Source of the DNA: an uncultured Olsenella sp.
Lineage (GTDB): Bacteria; Actinomycetota; Coriobacteriia; Coriobacteriales; Atopobiaceae
Length of the DNA: 64,000 nucleotides
Reading direction: 5' to 3'
Assembly (NCBI GenBank): GCA_900540955.1
Contig: UQIF01000007.1
Coordinates: forward strand, 16,662-80,661
Position numbers and translations under genes: made by a program. Positions 15,778 to 24,585 of this stretch are shown here, piece after piece; position 1 is the stretch's first letter, and every line of letters starts with the position of its first letter. The notes beneath the pieces are model-generated. The model saw nothing but the letters and a program-made list of their open reading frames with translations, was not told the origin of the DNA and ran no database searches.

Positions 15778-16236
15778 TTAGTACAGGGCGAAGTCGATCT
15801 GGTCGAAGCCGTCGATGCCGAAGTCCTTGGGGTCACCGGACATCGCGTTGTCGTTCTCGATCGTCAGCGTCGCCTCGGTGCCGCCGGAGAGCTTGACCTT
15901 GACGGTCGTGCCGTCGAGCTCCCAGGTGCCGGTATCGGTGACGAGATCCTCGTGGTTCTTGCACGGCTTGGTCTCGCAGGTGCCGTCCTCGTTGAGGATG
16001 ACGTCGATCATCTGCTCGGAGCCGCCTGTGGTGCCGTAGACGCTCGTGCCGGTGGTGGCCACCGACCCGCGCCAAGTGCCGGCGTAGTAGGCAGCGTCCT
16101 TCTCTTTTGCGGAGCTCGAGGTCGTGGCGGAGCCGGCGGAGGCGTCGGAACCGCTGCCCGTGGAGCCGCCGCAAGCAGCGAGCGGGAGGGCGAGGGCCAC
16201 GGCAACGGCGAGGACAATTGCCTTCTGCTTGATCAT
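15778..16236 (-). CDS. small secreted lipoprotein (paralog B)
   Basis: A 152-residue lipoprotein. MIKQKAIVLAVAVALALPLAACGG is a Sec signal with lipobox LAAC, then a Ser/Gly/Ala/Thr linker, then a domain from YYAGTWRGSVATTGTSVYGTTGG to the end. The domain shares the YAG-x-WRGSV and VYGT-x-GG words with paralog A at 12717-13214, but the linker lacks its GGSSAGTSTS repeats. It follows the GH3 gene at 16371-18890 on the same strand after a 134-bp gap. The pairing of one small lipoprotein with one GH3 gene recurs at 12717/10142. No known family was recognised. Confidence 0.8.
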   Translation of the reverse strand: MIKQKAIVLAVAVALALPLAACGGSTGSGSDASAGSATTSSSAKEKDAAYYAGTWRGSVATTGTSVYGTTGGSEQMIDVILNEDGTCETKPCKNHEDLVTDTGTWELDGTTVKVKLSGGTEATLTIENDNAMSGDPKDFGIDGFDQIDFALY

Positions 16237-16325
16237 TTTTATCTCCCTTTGCTTTATGCGCGGGCCCCTTCAAGACCCGCGCATGTCCTATGTGGCTTCA
16301 TTAAAACGTAAGGGTTTTGTCTTGC

Positions 16326-16358
16326 GCCGACCTTCTCACAGATGGTCGATAGGTCGGC
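16326..16358 (-). terminator. possible weak terminator after the 16371 GH3 gene
   Basis: GCCGACCT pairs with AGGTCGGC over 8 bp, but no T-tract follows on the minus strand. It may be a regulatory palindrome instead. Confidence 0.35.
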
Positions 16359-16370
16359 TCAAATCGCATT

Positions 16371-18890
16371 CTAGCTGGCAGAAACCTTAGTCTCCGGCTC
16401 GGTGAGCGCAGCGGCGCCATAGGTCTCGGTACGCTCATCGCGAATCTTTCCGCCCCAGTTCAAGCCGAACGCGAAGTCATACACGTTGCCCTCAGAGTCG
16501 GTGTAGGGAACCATGTCGCGCGGGACATCCTCGTCCTGACCCTCGACCTCGGACATGTCCTTGGGCATCTGGCAGGGAAGAAGCGCAGACGGCTCGGTCT
16601 GGCCGGTGATGATGTTTGCCAGCGCGGCGCCGTTGACGCCCTGGGACATCTCGAAGTGGACCAAGATAACGTCGGCGTAGGGCTCGATCTCGTGGAAGCA
16701 CATGGGATGGGTCGCCTCGATCACGAGGATCAGCTTGGCGTCGTCGGCCAGCTTGCCCTTGACCTCGATAACGCGGTCGAGGTCGCTCTCGTTACCGCAG
16801 ATGGTGGTCTGGCCATAGTGGCTGCGGTTCTCCTTGGAGCCGCCGGACTGGCTGTCCCAGACGGTTCCGGTCTTGGACCCGATGACGTTGCCGGCGATGG
16901 ACTCGCGGCGTACGTTGTCGCCATCGGCGGTGTAGGGGCGGTACTGCAGGGAGGCCGGGGTGCAGGTCACCGAGCCGTCCTCGTTCTGGGTCAGGGAAGA
17001 CTCGCCCGTGGGGCAGTCGACGACAAGAATCGCGTACTTGCACTGCGCGAGCTCCTCGTCGGAGGGCATCACGGCATCGGAGGCCTGGTAGACGGGATCG
17101 CTGGAGGCGTTGTCCATGGCGGGCATGCCCGGGAAGGCGCCGCCCGGCTTGCCGGTGGGCTCGCCCACCGCGTCGGTGACGACGTCGAAGTACTCGTTCG
17201 CAAGCTCCTCGTCCAAGGCGAGCCGGAACTTGGCGGGAGTGGTCGAGAACATACCGCCGCCCACGAGGGTCTGCGGGATGTAGCACTTGGGCTTGTCGCC
17301 GAGACCCTCCTTAGAGATGACGTTGCCCTTGTTCTTAAGCATGATCAGCGATTTCTCGCCGGCCTCGACGCCCAGGGCGGTGTTCGCCTCGGACTCGAAG
17401 AGGGCGCGGGCCTCCTCGCGGTCCGCATAAGGCTGATCGAAGAGGTCGACGTAGTTCATGCAGGTGAAGATGCGACGCGCGGAGTCGCGGACGCGGGCAA
17501 GGGCCTCGTCGGCGCCGACCTCGTCCTCAAGCTTCTTGTACGCCTCGGTGATGGTCTCGACCGAGAACTCGCCGCCGAACTGATCGTCGCCGGCCTTGAT
17601 GCCCTTGAGCTCGCGCTCTGCGGGAGTGAGGTCTTCTACGCCCCAGACGCGGTTCTTCATCATGGAGTCGGGCTCGGAGTCCATCGTGATCTGCCAGTCG
17701 GTGGTCACCATGCCGTCCCAGCCGGCATCGCGCAGGTAGCTCGTGCGCATCTCGGAGAACCCGCCGCCGACGTTTTCGCCGTACTTCTGGTTCTCGTCGT
17801 AGGCGATGCCGTAGTTGGGCATGATCGAGGCGCACGCGCCGGTCGCGGAACCGAGGTTGAGGGCGCCGTCCAAAAACGGGATGAGGTGCGCCTTGAAGTT
17901 GTTGCCGGGGAAGACGTCGTACTTGCCCCCGTCGGAGTGGTCGTTGCGGCCGCCCTCGACGGCGCCGGCGCCGCAGTAGTGCTTGGCCATGCCCAGAATG
18001 GAGTCCTTGCCCCAGCCCTGGTCGTCGGTGCAGGCGTCGTCGCCGAACGTGGACTGAAGGCCGGTGATGAAGGCGCGGGCGAAGTCGCGGTTGAGCGCCG
18101 GGTCCTCGGAGGCGGAGCCGCTGTAGCGGCAGTACGTGGGGTTGGTCGAGATATCGATCTGGGGCCCGAGCAGGCAGCGGACGCCCGTGGCGCGCCAGGT
18201 CTTCGCCTGGACCTTGGCGGCGCGGCGAATGAGGTCCATGTCCATCGACGCGACGAGGCCGTCGTTGTCGGGGATGTCGTAGTTCTGGTACTGATCGGTG
18301 GAGTTCAGGTACGGGATGCCGAGGGCGCTCTTCTCGCACTCCTCCTGGACGGCGTTGATCCAGTTGATGGCCTCGACGTAATTGTCGGGCGCGGCCTGGG
18401 CGCGCGAGACGCCGGCGCGCATGCCGGCCTTCAGGCTCGCGGCGTCGTCGTCGCTAAGGGGCGCGGTGGTAGAGTTGCAGCCGTTGTGCCACATGAGCGG
18501 CAAGATCTCGTCGGCAGAGAGCGTCTCGGCCAGGGCGCGGGCGCGGTCCTCGGCCGGCTGGCGCCAGTCCTCCCACAGGTCGAGCTTGCCGTTGCCGTTC
18601 ATGTCGCGGAAGGCGTAGCCGTTGACCTGGATGATCTTGGCGGTGTCCATGACGCCGAGCTCGGCGCCGCCGTCGGAGTTGGTGACGCGGGTCCACTTGT
18701 CCTTACGGCTGGTCTCGGAGGACCACTTGGCCTCGACGCCGTCGCCGTCGGGGTCGATCGGGTACTTGTCGGACGCGGGCGCGGCCAGCGGGTCGGACCC
18801 CTGGGAACCGGTGCTGCAGCCCGAAAGGCCGATGAGGCCCGCCGCGACGGCGCCGCCAGCAACAAAACTCCTGCGCGTTACGTTTGCCAT
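16371..18890 (-). CDS. GH3 glycosidase, Tat lipoprotein (paralog 2)
   Basis: An 839-residue GH3 enzyme. The N terminus MANVTRRSFVAGGAVAAGLIGLSGC has both a twin-arginine motif and a lipobox. The EF-hand-like DMNGNGKLDLWEDW follows. The barrel contains GPQIDISTNPTYCRYSGSASEDP, AKHYCGAGAVEGGRNDHSDGG and the nucleophile Asp in GMVTTDWQI. The C-terminal GH3 domain begins near EKSLIMLKNKGNVISKEG and ends LLPCQMPKDM. ATG 18890 is preceded by GGGAGAAG; the open frame upstream of it lacks similarity. It is closer to the 19101-21596 enzyme than to the 10142 one. Substrate unknown. Confidence 0.92.
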   Translation of the reverse strand: MANVTRRSFVAGGAVAAGLIGLSGCSTGSQGSDPLAAPASDKYPIDPDGDGVEAKWSSETSRKDKWTRVTNSDGGAELGVMDTAKIIQVNGYAFRDMNGNGKLDLWEDWRQPAEDRARALAETLSADEILPLMWHNGCNSTTAPLSDDDAASLKAGMRAGVSRAQAAPDNYVEAINWINAVQEECEKSALGIPYLNSTDQYQNYDIPDNDGLVASMDMDLIRRAAKVQAKTWRATGVRCLLGPQIDISTNPTYCRYSGSASEDPALNRDFARAFITGLQSTFGDDACTDDQGWGKDSILGMAKHYCGAGAVEGGRNDHSDGGKYDVFPGNNFKAHLIPFLDGALNLGSATGACASIMPNYGIAYDENQKYGENVGGGFSEMRTSYLRDAGWDGMVTTDWQITMDSEPDSMMKNRVWGVEDLTPAERELKGIKAGDDQFGGEFSVETITEAYKKLEDEVGADEALARVRDSARRIFTCMNYVDLFDQPYADREEARALFESEANTALGVEAGEKSLIMLKNKGNVISKEGLGDKPKCYIPQTLVGGGMFSTTPAKFRLALDEELANEYFDVVTDAVGEPTGKPGGAFPGMPAMDNASSDPVYQASDAVMPSDEELAQCKYAILVVDCPTGESSLTQNEDGSVTCTPASLQYRPYTADGDNVRRESIAGNVIGSKTGTVWDSQSGGSKENRSHYGQTTICGNESDLDRVIEVKGKLADDAKLILVIEATHPMCFHEIEPYADVILVHFEMSQGVNGAALANIITGQTEPSALLPCQMPKDMSEVEGQDEDVPRDMVPYTDSEGNVYDFAFGLNWGGKIRDERTETYGAAALTEPETKVSAS

Positions 18891-18977
18891 GTCTTCTCCC
18901 TTTTGCGTGACTTGGCTCGGATGGTGCCAAGGGCCATTTAACGGCCTCGCGGAAACGTCTAGGGAACAACCGCACAG

Positions 18978-19006
18978 ACTGTTCGATTCGCCGCACGGTT
19001 CGCCGC
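18978..19006 (-). promoter_or_regulatory. candidate LytTR-regulated box upstream of GH3 paralog 2
   Basis: TCGATTCGCCGCACGGTTCG lies about 90 bp before the 18890 start. It matches the TCGATTTCGCCG core found before both LytTR regulator genes, with one T missing. Confidence 0.4.
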
Positions 19007-19025
19007 GTCCCGAGGTCGGACGGCA

Positions 19026-19059
19026 TAAAGAAACGCCGCCCCGCGAAACGCGGGACGGC
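19026..19059 (-). terminator. terminator after GH3 paralog 3
   Basis: GCCGCCCCGCG and CGCGGGACGGC pair with one mismatch over a 3-nt loop. On the minus strand TTTCTTTA follows. Confidence 0.75.
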
Positions 19060-19100
19060 GCAAAGGGAAGCCAACATGGCCTCGCATCGGGCACTGGGAG

Positions 19101-21596
19101 TTACTTCCACTCGCCAGGCTTGACCTCGGTCTCGGGCTGGGCGAGAGGCGGCTGCTTGTACTGCTTGGTGCGCTCGTCGTCGATCACGCCGGACCAGTTC
19201 AGGCCGTAGCCGAACTCGTAGGTGTTGCCCTCGGAGTCCACGTAGCACTCGACGTCGCGCGGGACGTCCTCGAGAGAGGCCTCGACGGCCTCCATGTCCT
19301 TGGGCATCTGGCACGGGAGCAGGGCGGAGGGCTCGACCTCGCCCTTGAGGATGCGGCCGTAGGCGGGGCCGAAGGCGCGGCCGGAGCTCGCCCAGGACCA
19401 GAGGATGACGTCGGCGGAGGGCTCGATCTCGTGGAAGCACTGGGCGTTGTTGGTGGCCTCGACGATGAGGATCATCTTGGCGCCCTCGGGCAGCGCGGCG
19501 CGGGTGTCGAGCACGAGGTCGAGGTCGCTCTCGTTGCTGGCCGTGACGAACTTGCCCTTGTAGCTGCGGTTCTCCTTCTGGCCGTCCACGATGTCGCCGG
19601 CGAGCGACGGGTCGCGGGCGGTGTCGGCGGTATAGGGGCGGTACTGCAGCGAGATCGGCAGGTACTTTTCGCCGTCGGGGGTGTCGGCGGAAGCCACGCC
19701 GAAGCCCCCGCTGCTGGGCTCGCCCGCGCCGGTGTCCGGCGAGGCGATGAGGACCACGGCGTACTCGCAGTCGGCGATATGCTCGGCGGTTGCGCGGACG
19801 ACGTCGGAGGCCTGGTAGACGGGGTCACCCGAGGGCTCGGAGGAGGCCATCGGCCCCATGGCCTTGGCAACGCCGGTCGGCTCGCCCACGGTATCGGTCA
19901 CGACGTCGAACAGCTCGTTGGCGATATCCTCGTCGATGGCGAGCTCGAAGTGAGCCGGGGCGCCGCCGCCCCACATGCCGCCCGAGACGAACTTCTGCGG
20001 GATGTAGCACTTGGGCTTGCCGGCGATGCCATCCTTGGAGATGACGTTGCCGGCGTTCTTGAGCATGACGATGGACTTGTTGGAGCACTCCTGGCCGAAC
20101 TCCTTGGCGCCCTCGTCTCCCAGGACCTCCTTGGCGTACTCGCGCTCGGAGTAGGGGTTGTCGAAGAGCTGGACCTGGTTCATGACCGTGAAGATGCGGC
20201 GCGCGGAGTCGCGGACGCGGGCGAGCGCCTCGTCCTCGCCGTGCTCCTCCTTGTAGAGCTCATAGCCCTCGAGGCCGATCTCGGGGGCCCAGTCGCCGCC
20301 GACCTGGTCGACGGTGGCCTCGAGCAGCTTGTCGAAGCGCTCGGCCTCGGTCAAGTCCTTGACGCCGTGAGCGCGGTCGCCGAAGTCGGTGGCGCGCAAG
20401 ATCTGCCAGTCGGTGGTGATCATGCCGTCCCAGCCGGCGTTGCGCAGGATGCCGAGGTTGCGCTTGTTGTAGGCGCCGCCCCAGATGGGGCCGAGGGACT
20501 CGTCCTCGCTGTAGGCGATGCCGTAGTTGGGCATGACGGCCGCCATCTGGCCGGTGGAGGACTCGAGGTGCAGGCCGCCGTCCAGGAACGGGACGAGGTG
20601 CGCGTTGAAGTTGTCGCCGGGGAAGACGTCGTACTTGCCCGCGTCGTTGTGGTCGTTGCGGCCGCCCTCAACGGCGCCGGAGCCCACATAGTGCTTGAAC
20701 ATGACGGCGACGGAATCCTTGCCCCAGCCCTTGTCGTCGGTGCAGCCGTCATCGCCCCACGTGGACTGCATTCCGCCGCCGAAGTACTTGGCGAAGTCGC
20801 GGTTGGTGGCAGGGTCCTCGCAGATCGAGCCGCCGAGGCGGGTCCAGATGATGTTGGAGCCGATGTCAACTTGAGGCCCGAGGTTGACGCGGACGCCGCC
20901 GGCGCGCCAGGCGCGGCCGGTGTAGCGGCCGGACTTCTTCCAGAGCTCAGGGTCGAAGGAGGCAACCAGGCAGTGGTTGTCCGGGATGTCGTAGAGCTGG
21001 TAGGGGTCGGTGGAGTTCATGTACGGGATGCCGTGGGCGTCATTCTTCTCGCACCACTCCTGGACCGCGTTGATCCACGAGATGGCGGTGGCGTAGCTGT
21101 CGGCGTCCGCGCTAGCGCGGGAGACGCCGGCGCGCATACCCTCCTCAAGCGAGGCGATGGAATCCTCATCGAGCGGGGCCGTGGTGCTCGTGAAGCCGTT
21201 GTGCCACATGAGCGGGATGATCTCCTCGGCGGAGAGCTCGTCTGCCAGTGCCGCCGCGCGGGAGCCGGCCGACTGGCGCCAGTCCTCGTAGAGGTCGAGC
21301 TTGCCGTTGCCGTTCGCGTCGCGGAAGGCGAAGCCGTCGACCTGGATGATCTTGGCCTCGTCCATGACGCCGAGCTCGGCGCCGCCCTCGTTGGTGACCT
21401 TGACCCAGCCGTCGCGGGTGGTCTCGGAGGTCCACTTGGCGGCGGTGCCCTCCTTGTCGGAGTCGATCGGGTAGGTGTCGGCCGCGGGGGCGTCCAGCGG
21501 GTCCGAAGAGTCGTCGGCGCTGCAGCCGGCGAGCCCGACGAGGCCCGCCGCGATGGCGCTGCCTGCCACGAAACCCCTGCGAGTGATGTCTCTCAT
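19101..21596 (-). CDS. GH3 glycosidase, Tat lipoprotein (paralog 3)
   Basis: An 831-residue GH3 enzyme. MRDITRRGFVAGSAIAAGLVGLAGC combines twin arginines with a lipobox. The calcium-loop-like DANGNGKLDLYEDW, the barrel stretch GPQVDIGSNIIWTRLGGSICEDP, MFKHYVGSGAVEGG and the nucleophile Asp in GMITTDWQI are all present. The C-terminal domain starts at NKSIVMLKNAGNVISKDG and ends LLPCQMPKDMEAV. It is first in the leftward run of GH3 genes and is divergent from the second two-component system, separated from it by 223 bp that hold the shared TCGATTTCGCCG box. The ATG is preceded by AGGGAGAAAACC. Substrate unknown; surface hydrolysis of beta-glycosides is the family expectation. Confidence 0.92.
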   Translation of the reverse strand: MRDITRRGFVAGSAIAAGLVGLAGCSADDSSDPLDAPAADTYPIDSDKEGTAAKWTSETTRDGWVKVTNEGGAELGVMDEAKIIQVDGFAFRDANGNGKLDLYEDWRQSAGSRAAALADELSAEEIIPLMWHNGFTSTTAPLDEDSIASLEEGMRAGVSRASADADSYATAISWINAVQEWCEKNDAHGIPYMNSTDPYQLYDIPDNHCLVASFDPELWKKSGRYTGRAWRAGGVRVNLGPQVDIGSNIIWTRLGGSICEDPATNRDFAKYFGGGMQSTWGDDGCTDDKGWGKDSVAVMFKHYVGSGAVEGGRNDHNDAGKYDVFPGDNFNAHLVPFLDGGLHLESSTGQMAAVMPNYGIAYSEDESLGPIWGGAYNKRNLGILRNAGWDGMITTDWQILRATDFGDRAHGVKDLTEAERFDKLLEATVDQVGGDWAPEIGLEGYELYKEEHGEDEALARVRDSARRIFTVMNQVQLFDNPYSEREYAKEVLGDEGAKEFGQECSNKSIVMLKNAGNVISKDGIAGKPKCYIPQKFVSGGMWGGGAPAHFELAIDEDIANELFDVVTDTVGEPTGVAKAMGPMASSEPSGDPVYQASDVVRATAEHIADCEYAVVLIASPDTGAGEPSSGGFGVASADTPDGEKYLPISLQYRPYTADTARDPSLAGDIVDGQKENRSYKGKFVTASNESDLDLVLDTRAALPEGAKMILIVEATNNAQCFHEIEPSADVILWSWASSGRAFGPAYGRILKGEVEPSALLPCQMPKDMEAVEASLEDVPRDVECYVDSEGNTYEFGYGLNWSGVIDDERTKQYKQPPLAQPETEVKPGEWK

Positions 21597-21687
21597 GGTT
21601 TTCTCCCTTGGTTCTCTTAGCGGTTCAGGATTCCGCTTTTCTCTTTTATTAAGGCGGCGAGGCGAAGGACGGAGCGAAGCTCCTCAC

Positions 21688-21713
21688 AGTCAGTCGATTT
21701 CGCCGCACGTCCT
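21688..21713 (+). promoter_or_regulatory. candidate LytTR box between GH3 paralog 3 and regulator 2
   Basis: CAGTCGATTTCGCCGCACG contains the exact 12-mer TCGATTTCGCCG (21695-21706) that is also at 13443-13454 before regulator 1. It lies between divergent genes, so it could serve either. Confidence 0.45.
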
Positions 21714-21819
21714 GCATCCGAGCGCCTTGTTTGGCCTCTATTCTTCGCAGGCGGTTAAAAACGTTATCGCGCCGGCAAGGTTGCTAGAATGGGCCGCAAG
21801 CACAAGGGAAAGGGAGCCT

Positions 21820-22533
21820 ATGCCGCACATCGCTATCGTTGAGGACGAGTTTGAAGCCGCCGAGACGCTCGCCACCTTTATCAACCGATACGCCAACGAG
21901 AAGAACCTCGAGCTGACGATCACGCGCTTTAGCGGCGCCATGGACTTCGAGGTCACGCACCAGAAGTTCGACTTGATCTTCATGGATATCCAGATGCCGG
22001 GCATCAACGGCATGGAGGCGGCGCACCTCATGCGCACCTACGACTCCGAGACGCCCATCATCTTTGTGACCAACCTGTCGCAGTATGCGGTCAAGGGCTA
22101 TGAGGTCGACGCGCTCGACTTCATCGTCAAGCCCGTGACCTACTTCAACTTCCGCATGCGCATGGACAAGGCCGTTCGCCGGATCCGCCGCAACGGGGAC
22201 CGGAGCATGGCCATCGGCACGCGCGACGGCATGCGCGTGGTCGCCTTGCCCGACATCGAGTACGTCGAGATCTCCAAGCACGACCTCTCCTACCATCTCG
22301 TCGGCGAGAAGGACCCCCTCGTGGTCTACGGCAGCCTCGTCGCCTTCGAGCAGAAGGTCGAGGGCGGGCCTTTTGTGCGCATTTCCAACTGCTGCTTGGT
22401 AAACATGAACCGCGTCCGCGCCATCCGCGGCAACGAGCTCGTCATGCACGGGGGCGAGGTGCTCTATTTCAGCCGCTCACGCAAGCGCGAGGCGGTGGCT
22501 ACCATTACCGGCTTCCTCGGAGGGAGCATCTGA
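21820..22533 (+). CDS. LytTR-family response regulator (system 2)
   Basis: A 237-residue regulator, the same length as system 1. The receiver domain has VEDE, phosphoacceptor Asp56 in FMDIQMPG and Lys in FIVKPVTY. The LytTR domain (about 140-237) includes YVEISKHDLSYHL, VRISNCCLVNMNRV and FSRSRKREAV. ATG 21820 follows AAAGGGAG. The open frame runs upstream but that part has no similarity. The stop overlaps the kinase start (TGATG). The divergent GH3 gene and the shared upstream box suggest control of the glycosidase cluster or of itself. Confidence 0.93.
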   Translation: MPHIAIVEDEFEAAETLATFINRYANEKNLELTITRFSGAMDFEVTHQKFDLIFMDIQMPGINGMEAAHLMRTYDSETPIIFVTNLSQYAVKGYEVDALDFIVKPVTYFNFRMRMDKAVRRIRRNGDRSMAIGTRDGMRVVALPDIEYVEISKHDLSYHLVGEKDPLVVYGSLVAFEQKVEGGPFVRISNCCLVNMNRVRAIRGNELVMHGGEVLYFSRSRKREAVATITGFLGGSI

Positions 22534-23879
22534 TGTATTTTGACGGCACGACGATCTCGACGTTTTCCATCGCAAAGCTCGCGCTGGCGGTCTGGCTCTT
22601 CTCGCGAACGTTGCCACAGAAGCCCAACGCTCGGCTGCGCGCCGGAATCGTCCTCGCGTCGGCCGCAGGGGTCGCGGCGGCGAGCATGGCCCTGGGCTTC
22701 TCGGTGTTTCCCACGCTGACCGACAACGCCTCGCTGCTCATTGGCATCGCCACCTTCGTCGCGGAGCTCGCCTTGGCCGTCATGGCGCAGCGGGCGGTGT
22801 ACGAGTGTCCCTTGTGGACCTCAGTCTTCTGCTGCTCCATGGCATACTCGCTGGAAAACCTCTCGTCAGCCGTCGAGCGCACCATCGGGGTCGCCTGGCC
22901 CTTATCGACCTACCCCACCCCGCTGATCCAGGGGTCCATCCGCTACTGGGTCTTCTCGCTGCTCGTGTTCGCGGCCGTCTACCCGCTCTTTATCAAGCGC
23001 ATCGAGAAGAACGGGCTTTTGCTCATCGACGACCCCGTCGTGGTCGTGGTCGCCGCGCTCGTCATCGTGATAAACATGATGCTCGACCTCGTGGTCAAGG
23101 ACATCATCGTGCCCGACCTGGGCGTGCCCGAGTACGATACGACGATGCTTAATGCCATCTACCTACTGCTTTGCGTCTACATCATGTACTCGGTGTTCGA
23201 GATCGTCTACAACCGCCGCCTCCAGATGAACATGGCGGCAATCGAGCGCCTGCGCGCGACCGAGGCACGCCAGTACCAGATGAGCCGCGAGAACATCGAG
23301 GCCATCAACATCAAGTGCCACGACCTCAAGCACCAGATCCGCGCGCTCGCGTCGGGCGATGCCACGGTGAGCAGCCGCGTCCTGGACGAGATCAGCCGCG
23401 AGGTGGACGTCTACGACTCGGTGGTAAAGAGCGGCAACGACGCGCTCGACACCATCCTCACCGAGAAAAGCCTCTACTGCGAGAAGCACGGCATCACGCT
23501 CTCTTGCATCGCCGACGGCGCCGCGCTCGACTTCGTTGAGCCCACCGACCTCTACTCTTTCTTCGGCAACGCGCTGGACAACGCCATCGAGGCGGTCGAG
23601 CGCATGGCCGATCCCGAGCGCCGCAGCATCGGCCTTGTGGTGCGCCGCACGGGCGACATGGTCTCCATCCACGTAGAGAACTACTTCGACGGAAATATCT
23701 CCTTCGGCGGCGAGGGCCTGCCGAACACGAGGAAACCCGACGAGGCCAACCACGGCTTCGGCGTCCGCAGCATGCGCATGATAGCCGAGAGCCTGGGCGG
23801 GTCTCTTACGTGCCGGACCCAAGAGGACGTGTTTCACCTGGACGCCCTTCTTCCCATCCCGGCGGCCTCGGCCGCATAG
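22533..23879 (+). CDS. GHKL sensor histidine kinase, AgrC-like (system 2)
   Basis: A 448-residue kinase with about six N-terminal membrane segments, a helical linker (LRATEARQYQMSRENIEAI) and a GHKL domain. Phosphoacceptor region INIKCHDLKHQIRALA, N box FFGNALDNAIEAVERM, G box HGFGVRSMRM. The catalytic half is strongly alike to system 1 (shared DTILTEKSL, CIADGAAL and YDSVV words), while the membrane half differs. This suggests a duplicated pair with different signals. Its start codon overlaps the regulator stop. EngB follows 73 bp downstream. Confidence 0.92.
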   Translation: MYFDGTTISTFSIAKLALAVWLFSRTLPQKPNARLRAGIVLASAAGVAAASMALGFSVFPTLTDNASLLIGIATFVAELALAVMAQRAVYECPLWTSVFCCSMAYSLENLSSAVERTIGVAWPLSTYPTPLIQGSIRYWVFSLLVFAAVYPLFIKRIEKNGLLLIDDPVVVVVAALVIVINMMLDLVVKDIIVPDLGVPEYDTTMLNAIYLLLCVYIMYSVFEIVYNRRLQMNMAAIERLRATEARQYQMSRENIEAINIKCHDLKHQIRALASGDATVSSRVLDEISREVDVYDSVVKSGNDALDTILTEKSLYCEKHGITLSCIADGAALDFVEPTDLYSFFGNALDNAIEAVERMADPERRSIGLVVRRTGDMVSIHVENYFDGNISFGGEGLPNTRKPDEANHGFGVRSMRMIAESLGGSLTCRTQEDVFHLDALLPIPAASAA

Positions 23880-23952
23880 CGCGGCACCGCGGCGCGCGGC
23901 AGACCCTGAGCTGGTAAACTAGTCAGGTTAACCCCGCAGAAAGGACCCGCCC

Positions 23953-24540
23953 ATGGCCGCCATCAACTATCAGCTCGCCCGCTTCGAGGCCTCCTACGGC
24001 ACGGTCGAGTCGATCCCCGAGCCCACGCAGCCCGAGGTCAGCGTCGCCGGCCGTTCGAACGTGGGCAAGTCCTCGCTGCTCAACAAGCTTTTTGGGCGCA
24101 AGAACCTCGTCAAGGTCTCGTCCACGCCCGGCAAGACCTGCAACGTCAATTTCTTTGACGTGGACGGCATCACCTTTGTCGACCTGCCTGGTTACGGCTT
24201 CGCGCGCGTGTCCAAGGCCGAGAAGGACCGCTGGAGCAACCTCATCGGCGGCTACTTCGAGCTCGAGCGCAGCTTCAACCTCGTGCTCTCGCTCGTGGAC
24301 ATCCGCCACGAGGCACAGAAACTCGACCGCCAGATGATCGCCTTCTTGCAGGATGCCGGCCTCCCCTACCTGGTGGTGCTGACTAAGGGCGACAAGCTCG
24401 GCCGCAACAAGCAGAACGCCCAGGCGGCGCTTCTTTCCAAGCAGCTCGAGGTCCCGCGCGACCAGATGATCATCACCAGCTCCGAGACCGGCCAGGGAAT
24501 CGACGAGCTCAAGAGCCGCATCGCCGAGGCTTGCCTGTAA
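23953..24540 (+). CDS. engB: ribosome biogenesis GTP-binding protein EngB (YihA/YsxC)
   Basis: This 195-residue single-domain GTPase is the usual size for EngB, which helps assemble the 50S ribosomal subunit. Motifs are G1 GRSNVGKSS (about 34-42), G2 region STPGKT, G3 DLPGYGFA, G4 TKGDKL and a C-terminal G5-like TSSETGQGI. The start ATG 23953 follows AGAAAGGA. A possible -10 TAAACT lies about 40 bp upstream. The HAD-phosphatase gene follows 45 bp downstream and may be co-transcribed. Confidence 0.96.
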   Translation: MAAINYQLARFEASYGTVESIPEPTQPEVSVAGRSNVGKSSLLNKLFGRKNLVKVSSTPGKTCNVNFFDVDGITFVDLPGYGFARVSKAEKDRWSNLIGGYFELERSFNLVLSLVDIRHEAQKLDRQMIAFLQDAGLPYLVVLTKGDKLGRNKQNAQAALLSKQLEVPRDQMIITSSETGQGIDELKSRIAEACL

Positions 24541-24585
24541 GCGCGCTTGCCGGGAACCAGCCCCCTATCCAACCGGAGGAAACCG

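Noticed and set aside
16656..18941. Long plus-strand frames opposite the GH3 genes at 16371-21596
   Set aside because: Same low-complexity composition and no family similarity; GH3 coding on the minus strand explains the open frame.
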